From: Puniceibacterium confluentis
GTDB lineage: Bacteria; Pseudomonadota; Alphaproteobacteria; Rhodobacterales; Rhodobacteraceae
DNA: 64,000 nucleotides
Assembly (NCBI RefSeq): GCF_007923445.1
Contig: NZ_VOJI01000004.1
Location: forward strand, 62,001-126,000
Direction: 5' to 3'
Shown one piece after another: positions 23,711 through 33,353 of the stretch; the stretch's first letter is position 1; the number at the start of each line of letters is the position of its first letter. The position numbers were made by a program, and so were the translations under genes. Under the pieces are notes generated by a model. That model was not told the DNA's origin. It worked only from the letters and a program-made list of their open reading frames with translations, and did not search any database.

Positions 23711-26700
23711 ATGCGCAGTTTTCTTCGGACAGCAGGCCTGCGGGCCGCGACATTGATACAGACGGTGGTGTTGATGCTCTGTCTTCTTCCCCAGAATTCC
23801 ATGGCCAGCCCGGCTCCCGGTGGCACACTGATCCGCAACATTGCCCAGACGACGTATTTCAACAACGCGCTCGGGATTGTTGAGACAGTGTTTTCCAACC
23901 CGGTCGAAGCCGAGGTGCTCTCGGTGCCCAGCATCGACGTTTCCGGCTATTCCGACCTGCTGCTGAGCCGTGGGGCGATGGCGCAATACCACTTTGAGGT
24001 GCGCAACAGCGGCAACGTGCCACTCGACGCGCTGTTCGCGATGCCAGACGGCATCCCCGGCGGACAGTTGCTGGCGGACCTGAACGGCAACGGACGTATT
24101 GACGACCACGAGCGGGCGTTCGACATCGCGGCCGCTTATGCCCTGCTGCCCGGCGACCGTCTGCAGCTGATCTATGCATTCAATGTCCCGTTCACCGCCC
24201 GGCCCGGCGACCGAATGTTCGCGTCCCTCTTCGTAAGCGCCACGGCAGAAGGCGATACCGTCATCCGGTCGCGCCTCGAAGGCGAAGCGCTGGGTGTGGC
24301 AACCATTGTCAGCGGTGCGCTCGAGGTCGAGAAAATCCAGACAGTGCGCGAGACCGAGACGGCGGTCATGCTCGACTACACCCTGCGGGTACGCAACAAT
24401 TCCGATACCGCCATCCTCGGGTATTCCGCGATCGACGGCGTGGCGCTGCGCATCGACGGCGTCCTGCGCACCGGTGTCCTGGTGCGCGACCGGATCCCGC
24501 TCAACACTGTGTTCGACGGCATCGCAGCGACCAGCGGAATGCAAGCGCTGTTCCACAAGGTCGGCGAGCCTGCACATGACTATCACACCACCCAACCCGA
24601 GATGGCCGAAACTGTTGATGCCGTCGGTTTTTTCCTTGAGGGGGATTTCCCCGTCGGACGGGCCGTCGACCCCGGGTTTTCGGTCCGCCTGCCTTTTGCT
24701 CTGGGGGATGTCGAGATCGTGAACACCGCCGCCGCCTACCTGGAGGGTGACGGATTCAGCGCGGCCCTGATGTCGAACACCACGATCTTCGAGCGCACCA
24801 ACGCGGGGGCGGGTCACCTGTGGTTCGAGGATCCCGATACCCGGGAGGCACAGACATTCGGCACACCCGGCAGCGACACCCGCCTGCGGCTGACTTCGGG
24901 TGGCTGCAACCTGACAAACGGCGTCGATCTGACCACTGTCACCGTCCGCAGCACCCAGACCGGCGATGTCGAGATGGTGCCTGTGACCGAAACCGGTCCC
25001 AACACCGGAACCTTCCTGAGCGCGGCCCTGCCGCTGGCACGCATGGACCGTGTCATTGCCGGAGACAATGTGATGGCGACCACAGAGGGCGATACCCTGA
25101 TCGCGACGGCCCAGTGCGGCAGCAACCTGCTGGATGACGATCTGCTGATCAACCCGGGCAACTATCTGTTCAATTCGGTGACCAATGCGCCGATCGACGC
25201 CGTCAGCATTGTGCTGGTGGATGCAGTCGCGGGACGCGAGATCGCGCGCGGCGTCACCGATCCGCGCGGCTTCTTTGCCTTCGGCGAAGTGCCCGCCGGT
25301 ACCTACTACTATGACGTGGCCGACGCGCCGGCGTGGGAATTCCCCTCGACCCGCGTGGATTTCCCGGGCTTTGGCCGGGTGATGACCGGGGCCGGCTATG
25401 GGGCTGCCTTCGATCACACCGGCGGCATGGTCCATGTCTCGGACATTCCGGTGGATCCGCACTACGGCGCGCCGCTGTCGCTGCAGAAGACAAGCGATCG
25501 TGAAACCGTGACCCATAGCGAATTCGTGAGCTACACTCTGGGCTTCACCAACAACATGCACCAGGCCCTGACCGGCGCCGAACTTCTGGACCGCCCGCCC
25601 TATGGCGTGACCCTGGTTCCGGGCTCTGTCCTGCTGGATGGCGCGCCGCTGGCAGATCCGGTGGACGCACAGGGGGGCGACATGCTGTTCGACCTCGGCA
25701 CGATCGCGCCGCTGTCGGACCATGAACTGACCTATGTGATGCGTTTCACCGCTGCCGCCCGCGAAGGCCGCAACGAAAACACCGCCGTTCTGTCGGGCCG
25801 TCAGGCGGGCACAGGCACGCCGCGCCAGTCGCCGGTGGCCCGGGCCATGGTCCGGCTCGACAATTCCGGCGGCGTCTTTGCCCGTCAGGGCACCGTCATC
25901 GGTTCGGTGTTCATGGATTGCGACGCCGACGGAATCCGTGGCGACATCACCGAACCCGGCATCCCCGGCGTGCGGATCGTGACCCAGGAAGGTCTGTCGG
26001 TCGTGACCGATATCGAGGGCAGGTATTCGCTCTTTGGCCTGCGTCCGCGCACCCATGCCTTCCTGGTGCAGGGCGAAACCCTGCCCGCAGGAACAGAGGT
26101 GCAGGTGACCCGTACCAATGACCTGAAACGTGGCGGATCGCGTCTGGTCCCGCTGCGCAAGGGCGAATTGCGCGCCGAGCACTTTGCCGTGGCCGACTGC
26201 ACGGCAGACGCCCTGGCTGAAGTCCAGAAGCGCCGCAACCATTTCGAGGAAAATCAACAGCTAAACTCGCTGACCGCCGCAGACCTTCCGATCGAAGGCA
26301 GCCGCCCGCCCGCCCGTTCGTCCCGGGGCGAACAGGGGATTGCCACGACAACCCAACTGACGTCGGGCATTCTGACCGATGGCGACGCCGCCGCCGCCGC
26401 AGACGCGGCCGCCAAGGCACAGGCGACGACACGGCGTCAATCGCTGGATTCGCTGATCAAGACGCTCGACCCCGAACCGGGCTTTATCGACCTGGAGGAC
26501 GGCGGCACCGTTGCGCGCAGCACCCTGAATGTCCGGATCAAGGGCAAGGCCGATCTGACACTGGCGCTGTTGCTGAACGGTCGCGAACTTGGCGCGGACC
26601 GGGTGGGCGAACGCACCAGCTGGGAACAGAACAACGTCCAGGCGATGGAATACATCGCGGTCAAGCTGGCCCCGGGCAAGAACACCCTGGCGCTGATCGG

Positions 26701-29437
26701 CAAGGACGGTTTCGGCATCGAACGTCTGCGTCAGTCGATCACCCTGGTAGCCCCCGGAAAACCGGCAAGGTTCGAGATCATCCTGCCCGAAACGGCTTCG
26801 GCCTCTCCGGTGTCGGTGGTGCCGGTGGTGGTGCGCGTTCTGGATGCACGCGGGCTGCCGGTGCCTGCCTCGGGCACGGTCACCCTGCACGCGCGCAGCG
26901 CTTTGTGGGATGTGACCGACATCCGCCCCGGAACCCCCGGAGTGCAGGCCTATCTCGACAACGGCGAGGCCACGTTTGGCCTGATCCCGCCGCAGGTCGC
27001 CGGCCCCGACCGGATCACCGTGACCGGCAACTTCGGCACCGCCGAGGCGAACATCACCTTTACGCCGGATCTGGACGAACGCATTCTGATCGGCGTGATC
27101 GAAGGCGCGGTATCGCTGGGCAGGAACAGCGGCGCGCTGCTGGACAAGGACCGCTTCAGTTCCTTCGAGGACACCGCCACGGGACTGCGCGGCGAGGTCT
27201 ACCTCAAGGGCGCGATCCGTGGCGACGCCCTGCTGACCCTGCGCTACAGCTCGGACCGCGACACCGAGGACCGCCTGTTCCGTGACATTCGCGGCGACGA
27301 GTATTACCCGGTCTACGGCGACAACTCCGAGCGCGGCCAGGATGCGCAGTCGTCGGGCAACCTGTTCGTCAAGGTGGAAAAGGGACGGTCCTACATCCTG
27401 TACGGCGACATCGCCATCGAACCCGAGGCCAGCGCGCTGAAGCTGGATGGCCTGCGCCGCGTCGCCACCGGGGCCAAGGCCCATTGGGAAAATGACAAGG
27501 TCTCGGTCACGGTGTTCGCCGCACGCACAGCACAGGAACAGATGGTGCAGGAGGTCCGCGGCCGCGGAGTTTCCGGCCCCTATGACCTTGACCTTGGCGG
27601 CTATGTCCAGGGAAGCGAGCGGGTCGAGATTCTGGTCCGGGACGAACAGGGCGGAGACATCCTGACCGCGACTCCCATGCGCCGCGGCACCGACTATATC
27701 CTCGATTTCTTCCGCGACACGATCACCTTTGACGCGCCGGTGCGCCAGTTCGATCCGGACGGCAACCCCGTGTCGATCCGTGTGACCTATGAGGTGGAAA
27801 ACGACGGCGCGGACACATACTGGCTATATGGCGGCGAGGTGAATCATGCGGTGGGGGAACGGACGACCATCGGTGCACGCGCTGTGCACGCCGACGCCCC
27901 GATCGGCAACCCCGCCCGTGAGCGCCTGCACTCCGGATACATCCGCCACGAAGACTCGGCCGGCGGCATCTGGGAGGCGGAAGTGGCCCGCTCGGAGGAT
28001 TCACAGAGCGCGGTCGGGGGCGCTGCACGTCTGTCCTATGCCTATCAGACAGACCGGCAGCGGCTGACATTCGAGGCGATCCACACCGGAGAGAACTTTC
28101 TGGCGCGCGGCGGTCTGGCCCGACCGGGCACCACCCAGGTCCGGCTGAGCCATGGGTACGAGATCGACCACAAAAGCGCCATCGCGCTCGGGGCGGAATT
28201 CGTGCGGGACCGGATCAACGGCAGTGACCACCTGACTCTCGATGCACTTTATTCGCGCCGGCTGAACCAGCAGCTGCGCGGAGACATCGGGCTCGAATAC
28301 CGCCGGGATCGCCTGCAGGATGTGACCACGTCGGAAACATCGCTCATCCTTGGTGCGCACTGGACGCCGCTCGCCCGGCCCGACACGGTGATCGAGGCGC
28401 AGCTGCGCCACCCGCTGGGCGCGAGCCACCGGCCAACCGAGCTGAGCCTTGGCCTTTTCCGCGAACCCGAGCCCGGCTGGCGCGTGCATAACGAGGTCGA
28501 GCTGCACTTTGGCGACGCTGTCGTGATGTCCCATGCCACGCTGGGTTTCACCTTCGAGTTGAACGAATGGCTCAGCGGGCGCACCGAACTGGTGAGAGGG
28601 GCAGGAGAGACCGACACCACCTTCACCCAGGGGCTTGCCGCGCACTTCAAGCTGAACGAGACGACGACGCTGGACCTCGGACTCGAACATTCGCGCCTGA
28701 TGGATGCCAACGAGTCGAAACTGACCAGCATTGCGGTGGGGGTCAAATGGGGATCGGATGACGGTGACTGGGTAGGAGACGCGGATTTCGACACAACATT
28801 CGAGGACACCGGCAACACCTATTACGCCAGCCTCGGTCTCGCAGGCCAACTCTCACCTGACCTGACCGTTCTTGGCCGCACCCGGATCGCCATCGATCAG
28901 CGCAATGGCACCAGCCACCGCCGGATGCGCACACGTGCCGGAGCGGCTTACCGCCCGGTCAGCGATCCGCGTCTCGAGGTTCTGGCCTGGTACGAACATC
29001 GTCTTGAGGAAAAGTACAATCGCACGGAAAGCCACCTCTGGTCGGTCGATGCCTCTTACGAAGTGGATGCCGATCTGCGGCTGAACGGCAAATACGCCGG
29101 ACAACACCAAAGGATCAGCCTGGTCGGCGGCGGTGGCGCAACTTCGACCACCCAGCTGATTCAGGCCGGTCTGAACTACGAATTCGGCAATGACCGGTTC
29201 CAGATCGGCGCCAACGCCGCCCATCTGTGGGACGATGCGGGCAACACCACCAGCGGGCTGGGCGCCGAAATCGGGTTTGTCCCGACCAAGGGCACTCTGC
29301 TGGCCGTTGGCTACAACAAGGCGGACGGGCGGCTGGCCGGGCAAAGTGCGCTCTATCAGGAAGGTTTCTACTTCCGCTTCAACCTGCTGCTCGACAACTC
29401 CCTCTGGGATCAGCTCGACGGATTCCTCGGCAACTGA
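23711..29437 (+). CDS. Giant DUF11/SdrD_B-like protein with C-terminal outer-membrane barrel
   Basis: A 1908-residue exported protein. After the signal peptide (LIQTVVLMLCLLPQNSMASP) comes the shared module LIRNIAQTTYFNN then SNPVEAEVL. DUF11-like domains follow (KTSDRETVTHSEFVSYTLGF near residue 600). Near residue 730 an SdrD B-like segment reads VFMDCDADGIRGDITEPGIPGV. From about residue 1120 (VIEGAVSLGRNSG) the sequence turns into alternating amphipathic strands with YPVYGD and YILYGD motifs and ends in FYFRFNLLLDNSLW, as in an outer-membrane beta barrel. The likely role is a surface stalk or secretion/anchoring pore for the smaller DUF11 proteins; that is inference. A strong terminator follows. 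Confidence 0.8.
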   Translation: MRSFLRTAGLRAATLIQTVVLMLCLLPQNSMASPAPGGTLIRNIAQTTYFNNALGIVETVFSNPVEAEVLSVPSIDVSGYSDLLLSRGAMAQYHFEVRNSGNVPLDALFAMPDGIPGGQLLADLNGNGRIDDHERAFDIAAAYALLPGDRLQLIYAFNVPFTARPGDRMFASLFVSATAEGDTVIRSRLEGEALGVATIVSGALEVEKIQTVRETETAVMLDYTLRVRNNSDTAILGYSAIDGVALRIDGVLRTGVLVRDRIPLNTVFDGIAATSGMQALFHKVGEPAHDYHTTQPEMAETVDAVGFFLEGDFPVGRAVDPGFSVRLPFALGDVEIVNTAAAYLEGDGFSAALMSNTTIFERTNAGAGHLWFEDPDTREAQTFGTPGSDTRLRLTSGGCNLTNGVDLTTVTVRSTQTGDVEMVPVTETGPNTGTFLSAALPLARMDRVIAGDNVMATTEGDTLIATAQCGSNLLDDDLLINPGNYLFNSVTNAPIDAVSIVLVDAVAGREIARGVTDPRGFFAFGEVPAGTYYYDVADAPAWEFPSTRVDFPGFGRVMTGAGYGAAFDHTGGMVHVSDIPVDPHYGAPLSLQKTSDRETVTHSEFVSYTLGFTNNMHQALTGAELLDRPPYGVTLVPGSVLLDGAPLADPVDAQGGDMLFDLGTIAPLSDHELTYVMRFTAAAREGRNENTAVLSGRQAGTGTPRQSPVARAMVRLDNSGGVFARQGTVIGSVFMDCDADGIRGDITEPGIPGVRIVTQEGLSVVTDIEGRYSLFGLRPRTHAFLVQGETLPAGTEVQVTRTNDLKRGGSRLVPLRKGELRAEHFAVADCTADALAEVQKRRNHFEENQQLNSLTAADLPIEGSRPPARSSRGEQGIATTTQLTSGILTDGDAAAAADAAAKAQATTRRQSLDSLIKTLDPEPGFIDLEDGGTVARSTLNVRIKGKADLTLALLLNGRELGADRVGERTSWEQNNVQAMEYIAVKLAPGKNTLALIGKDGFGIERLRQSITLVAPGKPARFEIILPETASASPVSVVPVVVRVLDARGLPVPASGTVTLHARSALWDVTDIRPGTPGVQAYLDNGEATFGLIPPQVAGPDRITVTGNFGTAEANITFTPDLDERILIGVIEGAVSLGRNSGALLDKDRFSSFEDTATGLRGEVYLKGAIRGDALLTLRYSSDRDTEDRLFRDIRGDEYYPVYGDNSERGQDAQSSGNLFVKVEKGRSYILYGDIAIEPEASALKLDGLRRVATGAKAHWENDKVSVTVFAARTAQEQMVQEVRGRGVSGPYDLDLGGYVQGSERVEILVRDEQGGDILTATPMRRGTDYILDFFRDTITFDAPVRQFDPDGNPVSIRVTYEVENDGADTYWLYGGEVNHAVGERTTIGARAVHADAPIGNPARERLHSGYIRHEDSAGGIWEAEVARSEDSQSAVGGAARLSYAYQTDRQRLTFEAIHTGENFLARGGLARPGTTQVRLSHGYEIDHKSAIALGAEFVRDRINGSDHLTLDALYSRRLNQQLRGDIGLEYRRDRLQDVTTSETSLILGAHWTPLARPDTVIEAQLRHPLGASHRPTELSLGLFREPEPGWRVHNEVELHFGDAVVMSHATLGFTFELNEWLSGRTELVRGAGETDTTFTQGLAAHFKLNETTTLDLGLEHSRLMDANESKLTSIAVGVKWGSDDGDWVGDADFDTTFEDTGNTYYASLGLAGQLSPDLTVLGRTRIAIDQRNGTSHRRMRTRAGAAYRPVSDPRLEVLAWYEHRLEEKYNRTESHLWSVDASYEVDADLRLNGKYAGQHQRISLVGGGGATSTTQLIQAGLNYEFGNDRFQIGANAAHLWDDAGNTTSGLGAEIGFVPTKGTLLAVGYNKADGRLAGQSALYQEGFYFRFNLLLDNSLWDQLDGFLGN

Positions 29438-29459
29438 TTGATCCACCAGTTGCCAGGAA

Positions 29460-29501
29460 GGGTCACGCCGCAAGCGCATCTGCGGCGTGGCCCATTTTTT
29501 T
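29460..29501 (+). terminator. Rho-independent terminator of the giant DUF11 gene
   Basis: A 13-bp stem, GGGTCACGCCGCA with TGCGGCGTGGCCC, with an eight-base loop and a run of eight T residues, 23 bp after the stop codon. One of the clearest terminators in the window. Confidence 0.95.
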
Positions 29502-29684
29502 CGCTCCGCCCGCATGCGGTTTCAGACGGGGGCGGCAAGAAACGCGTCGCCATTAGGTCCAGAAGGTATGCAAACCGCGCGATGACCTATGCTTTTGGCG
29601 CAAATACTGCCTTCCTGCACAAATGATTTCCGATAGGGATTTCGGCAATATCTCTTTATCAAAAATGGATCAATGGAGATGAAG

Positions 29685-30398
29685 ATGTTTGCCAAAGGAG
29701 CAATTGCCGCCATTTCGTTATTGACTGTGGTCGGTGCAAAGCAGGTTCACGCCGACAGTTTCATATTCGCGGATTACCGCGCGGCAAAGACCGGAGGTGT
29801 CGCGTTCAACCTGTTTCCCGCCGAACCAAAGGATCGCATATATCTGAATTCTGCGATGGTGAAGAAAGCGGCGGCCAAGCGCCAGAGGGAAATTCCCGTC
29901 GCCGCCGGGGCCGGATCCGCTGCGGCTGTCAAACATCTGATCGGTTGGGCCGAAGCAGGTCGAAAGGGTTATGATGCAGTGCAGCACGGCGCAAGGAAGC
30001 GTCCCGGAAAGCGCCCGACGCAGATGACAATTGGCGAAATTTATCAATGGATTGCAGCCACTCCCGGGCAGCCGCATGCCATCGGTCGCTACCAGTTCAT
30101 TCCGTCCACTTTGAAAAGCCTGGTGCACGAACTCGGCCTGACGCGCGACACGCGGTTTACCGATGATGTCCAGGACCGTCTGGCGGATATCCTGCTTGAG
30201 GACGCAGGATACAGCGCGTTTCTCGTCGGCCAGATCAGCAGGCATCGATTCATGAACAACCTGGCGCGGATCTGGGCGGGATTTCCGACATCCACAGGCC
30301 GCTCTTATTACCACGGGTACGCCGGAAACCGGGCCGTGATTACGTGGAATGAATTCGACTCGCACATGAAAAAGATTTTCTCTCGCTCCGGAAGTTGA
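29685..30398 (+). CDS. Exported muramidase-like protein
   Basis: A 237-residue protein with a signal peptide (MFAKGAIAAISLLTVVGA, cleaved near VHA). A basic middle region (KKAAAKRQREIP, then KRPGKRP) leads to a lysozyme-like domain: TIGEIYQWIAATPGQP, AIGRYQFIPSTLKSLV, then MNNLARIWAGFPTSTGRSYYHGYAGN. That order of motifs is seen in phage-type muramidases; the Glu of TIGE is the likely catalytic acid. It should cut peptidoglycan in the periplasm or outside. ATG at 29685 has GGAG five bases upstream; two earlier in-frame ATGs add only four residues. It has its own transcription unit after a strong terminator. Confidence 0.7.
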   Translation: MFAKGAIAAISLLTVVGAKQVHADSFIFADYRAAKTGGVAFNLFPAEPKDRIYLNSAMVKKAAAKRQREIPVAAGAGSAAAVKHLIGWAEAGRKGYDAVQHGARKRPGKRPTQMTIGEIYQWIAATPGQPHAIGRYQFIPSTLKSLVHELGLTRDTRFTDDVQDRLADILLEDAGYSAFLVGQISRHRFMNNLARIWAGFPTSTGRSYYHGYAGNRAVITWNEFDSHMKKIFSRSGS

Positions 30399-30566
30399 TC
30401 TCATTCCGGGTGACCCCGAGAAACAAGCGTGGCGGCTTGTGTCGCCCTTTTGAATTCCGTCTGGGCGGCCGTATATACCAAAGCATAGCGGCGATATCCG
30501 ATATAGGGACGGGTAATTCCGCAGTTTTCCGCAATACTTGATCCATCGCAACAGGAGGGACATGAA
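30399..30566. terminator. Downstream region of the muramidase-like gene with hairpin
   Basis: ACAAGC-GTGGCG-GCTTGT (30423-30440) followed by GTCGCCCTTTT is a likely but imperfect terminator for the muramidase-like gene. The remaining bases up to the small frame at 30567 show no other structure apart from an AGGAGGG ribosome-like site near 30551. Confidence 0.4.
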
Positions 30567-30749
30567 ATGTTCGCACAATTCCACCGCCTTCATCGCGCCC
30601 AGCGTGACGCCACACCGGTCAATCATGCCAGGATGGTCTGCGTCCGGACCGGGGCCTTCAGCACTGCGCAAGGCAGTCTGGTCTGGGAGCGAAACGGGAT
30701 TGCCTGTGTCCAGGTCTTTTCACAGCAAGTGGTCGGAGAAAGGATCTGA
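30567..30749 (+). CDS. Possible small protein (60 residues)
   Basis: A 60-residue frame with AGGAGGG about ten bases upstream and a C-terminal stretch that looks protein-like (GSLVWERNGIACVQVFSQQ). I do not recognise the family and see no membrane segment. An overlapping frame starting at 30562 shares the same ribosome site, so the start is uncertain. It lies in the otherwise empty 515 bp between the muramidase-like and CoA-transferase genes. From 30750 to 30881 I see no gene. Confidence 0.35.
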   Translation: MFAQFHRLHRAQRDATPVNHARMVCVRTGAFSTAQGSLVWERNGIACVQVFSQQVVGERI

Positions 30750-30881
30750 ACGCGGGTTCCGGACCGCAGGAGGATCTGTCGGCGACGGCGGATACCTTTT
30801 CCGGTCGCAGCCTTGCCGGTTCGGTGCCGCGCACACCATGCAGGATGTGCCTCGGCCCGAGTGACATCGGAAACAAGTGGT

Positions 30882-30905
30882 CCGGTCCCTGTCGATCGGG
30901 ACCGG
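30882..30905 (-). terminator. Hairpin downstream of the CoA-transferase gene
   Basis: A perfect 8-bp stem, CCGGTCCC with GGGACCGG, with loop TGTCGATC, lies just beyond the stop of the leftward CoA-transferase gene, next to a second small palindrome CGTGA-AAG-TCACG (30906-30918) that covers the stop itself. There is no clear T-run, so it may stabilise the transcript end rather than terminate alone. Confidence 0.5.
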
Positions 30906-30913
30906 CGTGAAAG

Positions 30914-32140
30914 TCACGCGTTGTTCGCGCCCACGACCTTTTTCGCGACCAGCGTGTCGATTTCACTGCGATCCAAGCCAAGCCGCTCCTGGAGGATTTC
31001 GCGCGAATTCTCCCCGAGCAGTGCCGGGGCGCCTGATTTATCGGGCCCCTGACCGTCAAAGAGCATGGGGCTGCGCACCAGTCTCAGGTCGCCGACCTCG
31101 GGGTGGGTTACGGTTTCGACCAGGTTTCGGGCGGCCACATGTGGCTGTTCCAGCGCTTCCGCTATGCTGAGAATCGGGGCGTTCGGGACATCGAATTCCG
31201 TCAGGCGCTCCAGCCAGTAGGCCGTCGTGTTGCCGCCCATGACCGCGCAGACTTCCTGTTCAAGCGCGTCCCGATTGGCCAGCCGGTTTTCGTACAGCGC
31301 AAATCTCGGATCCGAGACCAGCGCCTCACACCCCAGGCAACGCGCGAAATTGTGCCAGAAACGCTCGGTCAGGCAGGCAACGATGACATGCCCGTCCGAG
31401 GTTGCAAACGCGCCGTAGGGCACGATGCTGGGATGGCGGGTGCCGACTGGCTGCGGGTCCTGGTCCGAGACGAAATAGATCTGCGACAGATATCCCTGCA
31501 AGGCGATCAGGCTGTCCAGCATGGCGATTTCAACATGACGGCCGCGTCCGGTCTGGTGACGTTCGTGCAGCGCGGCAAGCACACCGAACACCGAAAAAAT
31601 GCTTCCCGACAGATCGCCCAGAGGCAGGCTCAGCTTGTTCGGTGCCTGCCCGGGTTCCCGGTTCATGTGCATGACTCCGGACAGGGCCTGGGCGACGATA
31701 TCGAACGCCGGCTTGTCGCCATGGGGGCTGTTGTTTCCGAAACCGGTGATCGAACAGTAGATCAGACCGGGGTTGAGGTCCCGCAATGTCTCGAATCCCA
31801 GGCCGAGACGCTCCATCACGCCGGGGCGGAAGTTTTCGAGAACGATGTCGCACTGTGCGGCCAGATCGCGGGCAATCTGTGCACCCTCCGGTGACTTGAG
31901 GTCCAGGCTGAGGCTTTTCTTGCTTCGATTCAGGGCGATGTAATAGTGGCTCATGCCCGCCTGAAACGGGGGGAAGTTGCGGGTTTCGTCCCCGGTGCCA
32001 ATCGGCTCGACCTTGATGATTTCCGCGCCGAGATCAGCCAGAACCATGCTGGCGTAGGGGCCGGACAGGATGCGCGAGAAATCCAGGACCTTGATGCCCG
32101 ACAGCGGACCGTTTCGCGGGGATGTCTTTGTTTCAGTCAT
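30914..32140 (-). CDS. Class III (CaiB/BaiF family) CoA-transferase
   Basis: A 408-residue cytoplasmic enzyme that moves CoA between carboxylic acids. Family marks are KVLDFSRILSGPYASMVLADLGAEIIKVE at the start (quoted in part: RILSGPYASMVLADLGA), RNKKSLSLDLKS-like RSKKSLSLDLKSPEG, VLENFRPGVMERLGLG, and PAFDIVAQALSGVM, whose Asp is the expected catalytic residue. It ends a leftward operon after IclR and thioesterase genes and overlaps the latter by eight bases. In this setting it probably loads CoA onto the acid imported by the TRAP system across the divergent region, or recycles CoA from a product. Confidence 0.9.
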   Translation of the reverse strand: MTETKTSPRNGPLSGIKVLDFSRILSGPYASMVLADLGAEIIKVEPIGTGDETRNFPPFQAGMSHYYIALNRSKKSLSLDLKSPEGAQIARDLAAQCDIVLENFRPGVMERLGLGFETLRDLNPGLIYCSITGFGNNSPHGDKPAFDIVAQALSGVMHMNREPGQAPNKLSLPLGDLSGSIFSVFGVLAALHERHQTGRGRHVEIAMLDSLIALQGYLSQIYFVSDQDPQPVGTRHPSIVPYGAFATSDGHVIVACLTERFWHNFARCLGCEALVSDPRFALYENRLANRDALEQEVCAVMGGNTTAYWLERLTEFDVPNAPILSIAEALEQPHVAARNLVETVTHPEVGDLRLVRSPMLFDGQGPDKSGAPALLGENSREILQERLGLDRSEIDTLVAKKVVGANNA

Positions 32141-32564
32141 TTGGCGTTCCTGTTGGCTTCGAGATTTTCATGATGGCAGTGGCACTGGCGATCAGGCGGT
32201 CTGCGCAGGTGATTTCGGCATCGACAAACAGCAGGCTGCGGGTCGCCTGACGGACGCGGGCACCGGCCATCAGGAAGTCGCCGGCCCTGGCAGGGCCGAG
32301 AAACCGGGTGTCCATCTGGATCGTGACCGTCGGGCGGCGGTCCGCGGCCTGCCACGCGGTCATCGCGATGACCTGATCCAGCAGGCTGGTCAGGACGCCG
32401 CCGTGAACCAGCCCGATCAGGTTCTTGTGCGCGTCGCCGGTCTGAAGCGCATAGAGCCGCGGTTCTTCCGGGTTGGTCGAGCGCAACAGCGGGCCGACCA
32501 GCGTCATGAACCCGTCAATTTTCAGTTCCCGCCAGTTCGCGGGATTGACTTCGGTTTGTTGCAA
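32133..32564 (-). CDS. PaaI-family acyl-CoA thioesterase
   Basis: A 143-residue hotdog-fold protein with the PaaI signature GLVHGGVLTSLLDQVIAMTA and the later strands TIQMDTRFLGPARAGDFL and RSLLFVDAEITCADRLIAS. Such enzymes free CoA from stalled or dead-end acyl-CoA esters. It overlaps the CoA-transferase start by eight bases and starts 3 bp after the IclR gene stop, so all three are one operon. A housekeeping role in the same acyl-CoA pathway is the simplest reading. Confidence 0.9.
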   Translation of the reverse strand: MQQTEVNPANWRELKIDGFMTLVGPLLRSTNPEEPRLYALQTGDAHKNLIGLVHGGVLTSLLDQVIAMTAWQAADRRPTVTIQMDTRFLGPARAGDFLMAGARVRQATRSLLFVDAEITCADRLIASATAIMKISKPTGTPND

Positions 32565-32567
32565 GAC

Positions 32568-33353
32568 TCAGCTCCCGATGTCGATTTGCGATGACTGGAT
32601 CTCGTCGCGGATCGCCATCATCGCCTTGGCCAGTTTCGGTACGTCCTTGCTTTCAAGCCTCTCGGTGATGCCAAGCGCCACCAGCGAGCGCGTCATCTTG
32701 CCGTCGCTGCCGAACACCGGGATGGCCACCACGGTCACCCCCGAGATGTAGACACCCGGATCTATGGCGTAACCCCGGTCGCGCGATTGCGCCACCTGAA
32801 GCAACCAGTCGTCATAGCTGGGCGGGTGGTCCCATTTCAATTTCTTGAACTCGGTTTTCAGAGTGCTGTCCGACAGCCCGTTGTAGGCTGCAAGCAGACG
32901 GCCGGTGGCGCTGATCAACGCTGGAAAGCGGCTGCCCAGATCGACCTGCAACCGGAACGGTATGCTGGATTGCGCCAGGGCCACGACCACCATCTGGCGC
33001 GGTTCGGCCAACTGCGTCGCAATGCTGGTCACATCGAATTTGTTCGACAGGGCCGACAGGTGCGGCTGCACGACCGACGAGAAGGTGTTGCGCTGAAGCG
33101 CCGAGCGGGCCAGCGGCAGGATCCCGATTCCGATCGAATACTGTTTGGTGTTCGAATCAAAGTCCACCAGCCCCTCGTCCTGCAGGACGCGCAGGATGTG
33201 CAGGCAGGTGCTGGGCACCAGTCCCAGACCGCGCGCCAGCGGATTCACCCCGATGGGATCAGGTGAACGCGCCAGAAACCTAAGGATTGCAAGGGCCCGG
33301 GTCACCGCGGGCACCTGGCGTTTCGTGGTGGTCTTGTCGTCTCCGTCGCTCAT
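32568..33353 (-). CDS. IclR-family transcriptional regulator of the catabolic island
   Basis: A 261-residue regulator. Residues about 15-75 are the winged helix (VTRALAILRFLARSPDPIG, LARGLGLVPSTCLHILRVLQ, LVDFDSNTKQYSIGIG). The rest is the IclR effector domain, with VVVALAQSSIPFRLQVDLGSR and YAIDPGVYISGVTVVAIPV. Such regulators usually sense a small organic acid or acyl compound. It is divergent from the acyl-CoA synthetase gene, the standard arrangement for a local regulator, and heads its own operon with the thioesterase and CoA-transferase genes. Confidence 0.9.
   Translation of the reverse strand: MSDGDDKTTTKRQVPAVTRALAILRFLARSPDPIGVNPLARGLGLVPSTCLHILRVLQDEGLVDFDSNTKQYSIGIGILPLARSALQRNTFSSVVQPHLSALSNKFDVTSIATQLAEPRQMVVVALAQSSIPFRLQVDLGSRFPALISATGRLLAAYNGLSDSTLKTEFKKLKWDHPPSYDDWLLQVAQSRDRGYAIDPGVYISGVTVVAIPVFGSDGKMTRSLVALGITERLESKDVPKLAKAMMAIRDEIQSSQIDIGS

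Noticed and set aside
21008-26257. A 1749-codon open frame on the minus strand opposite the DUF11 genes
   Set aside because: It mirrors the codon bias of real genes on the plus strand; its product has no signal, domain or ribosome site, while the plus-strand proteins have all three.
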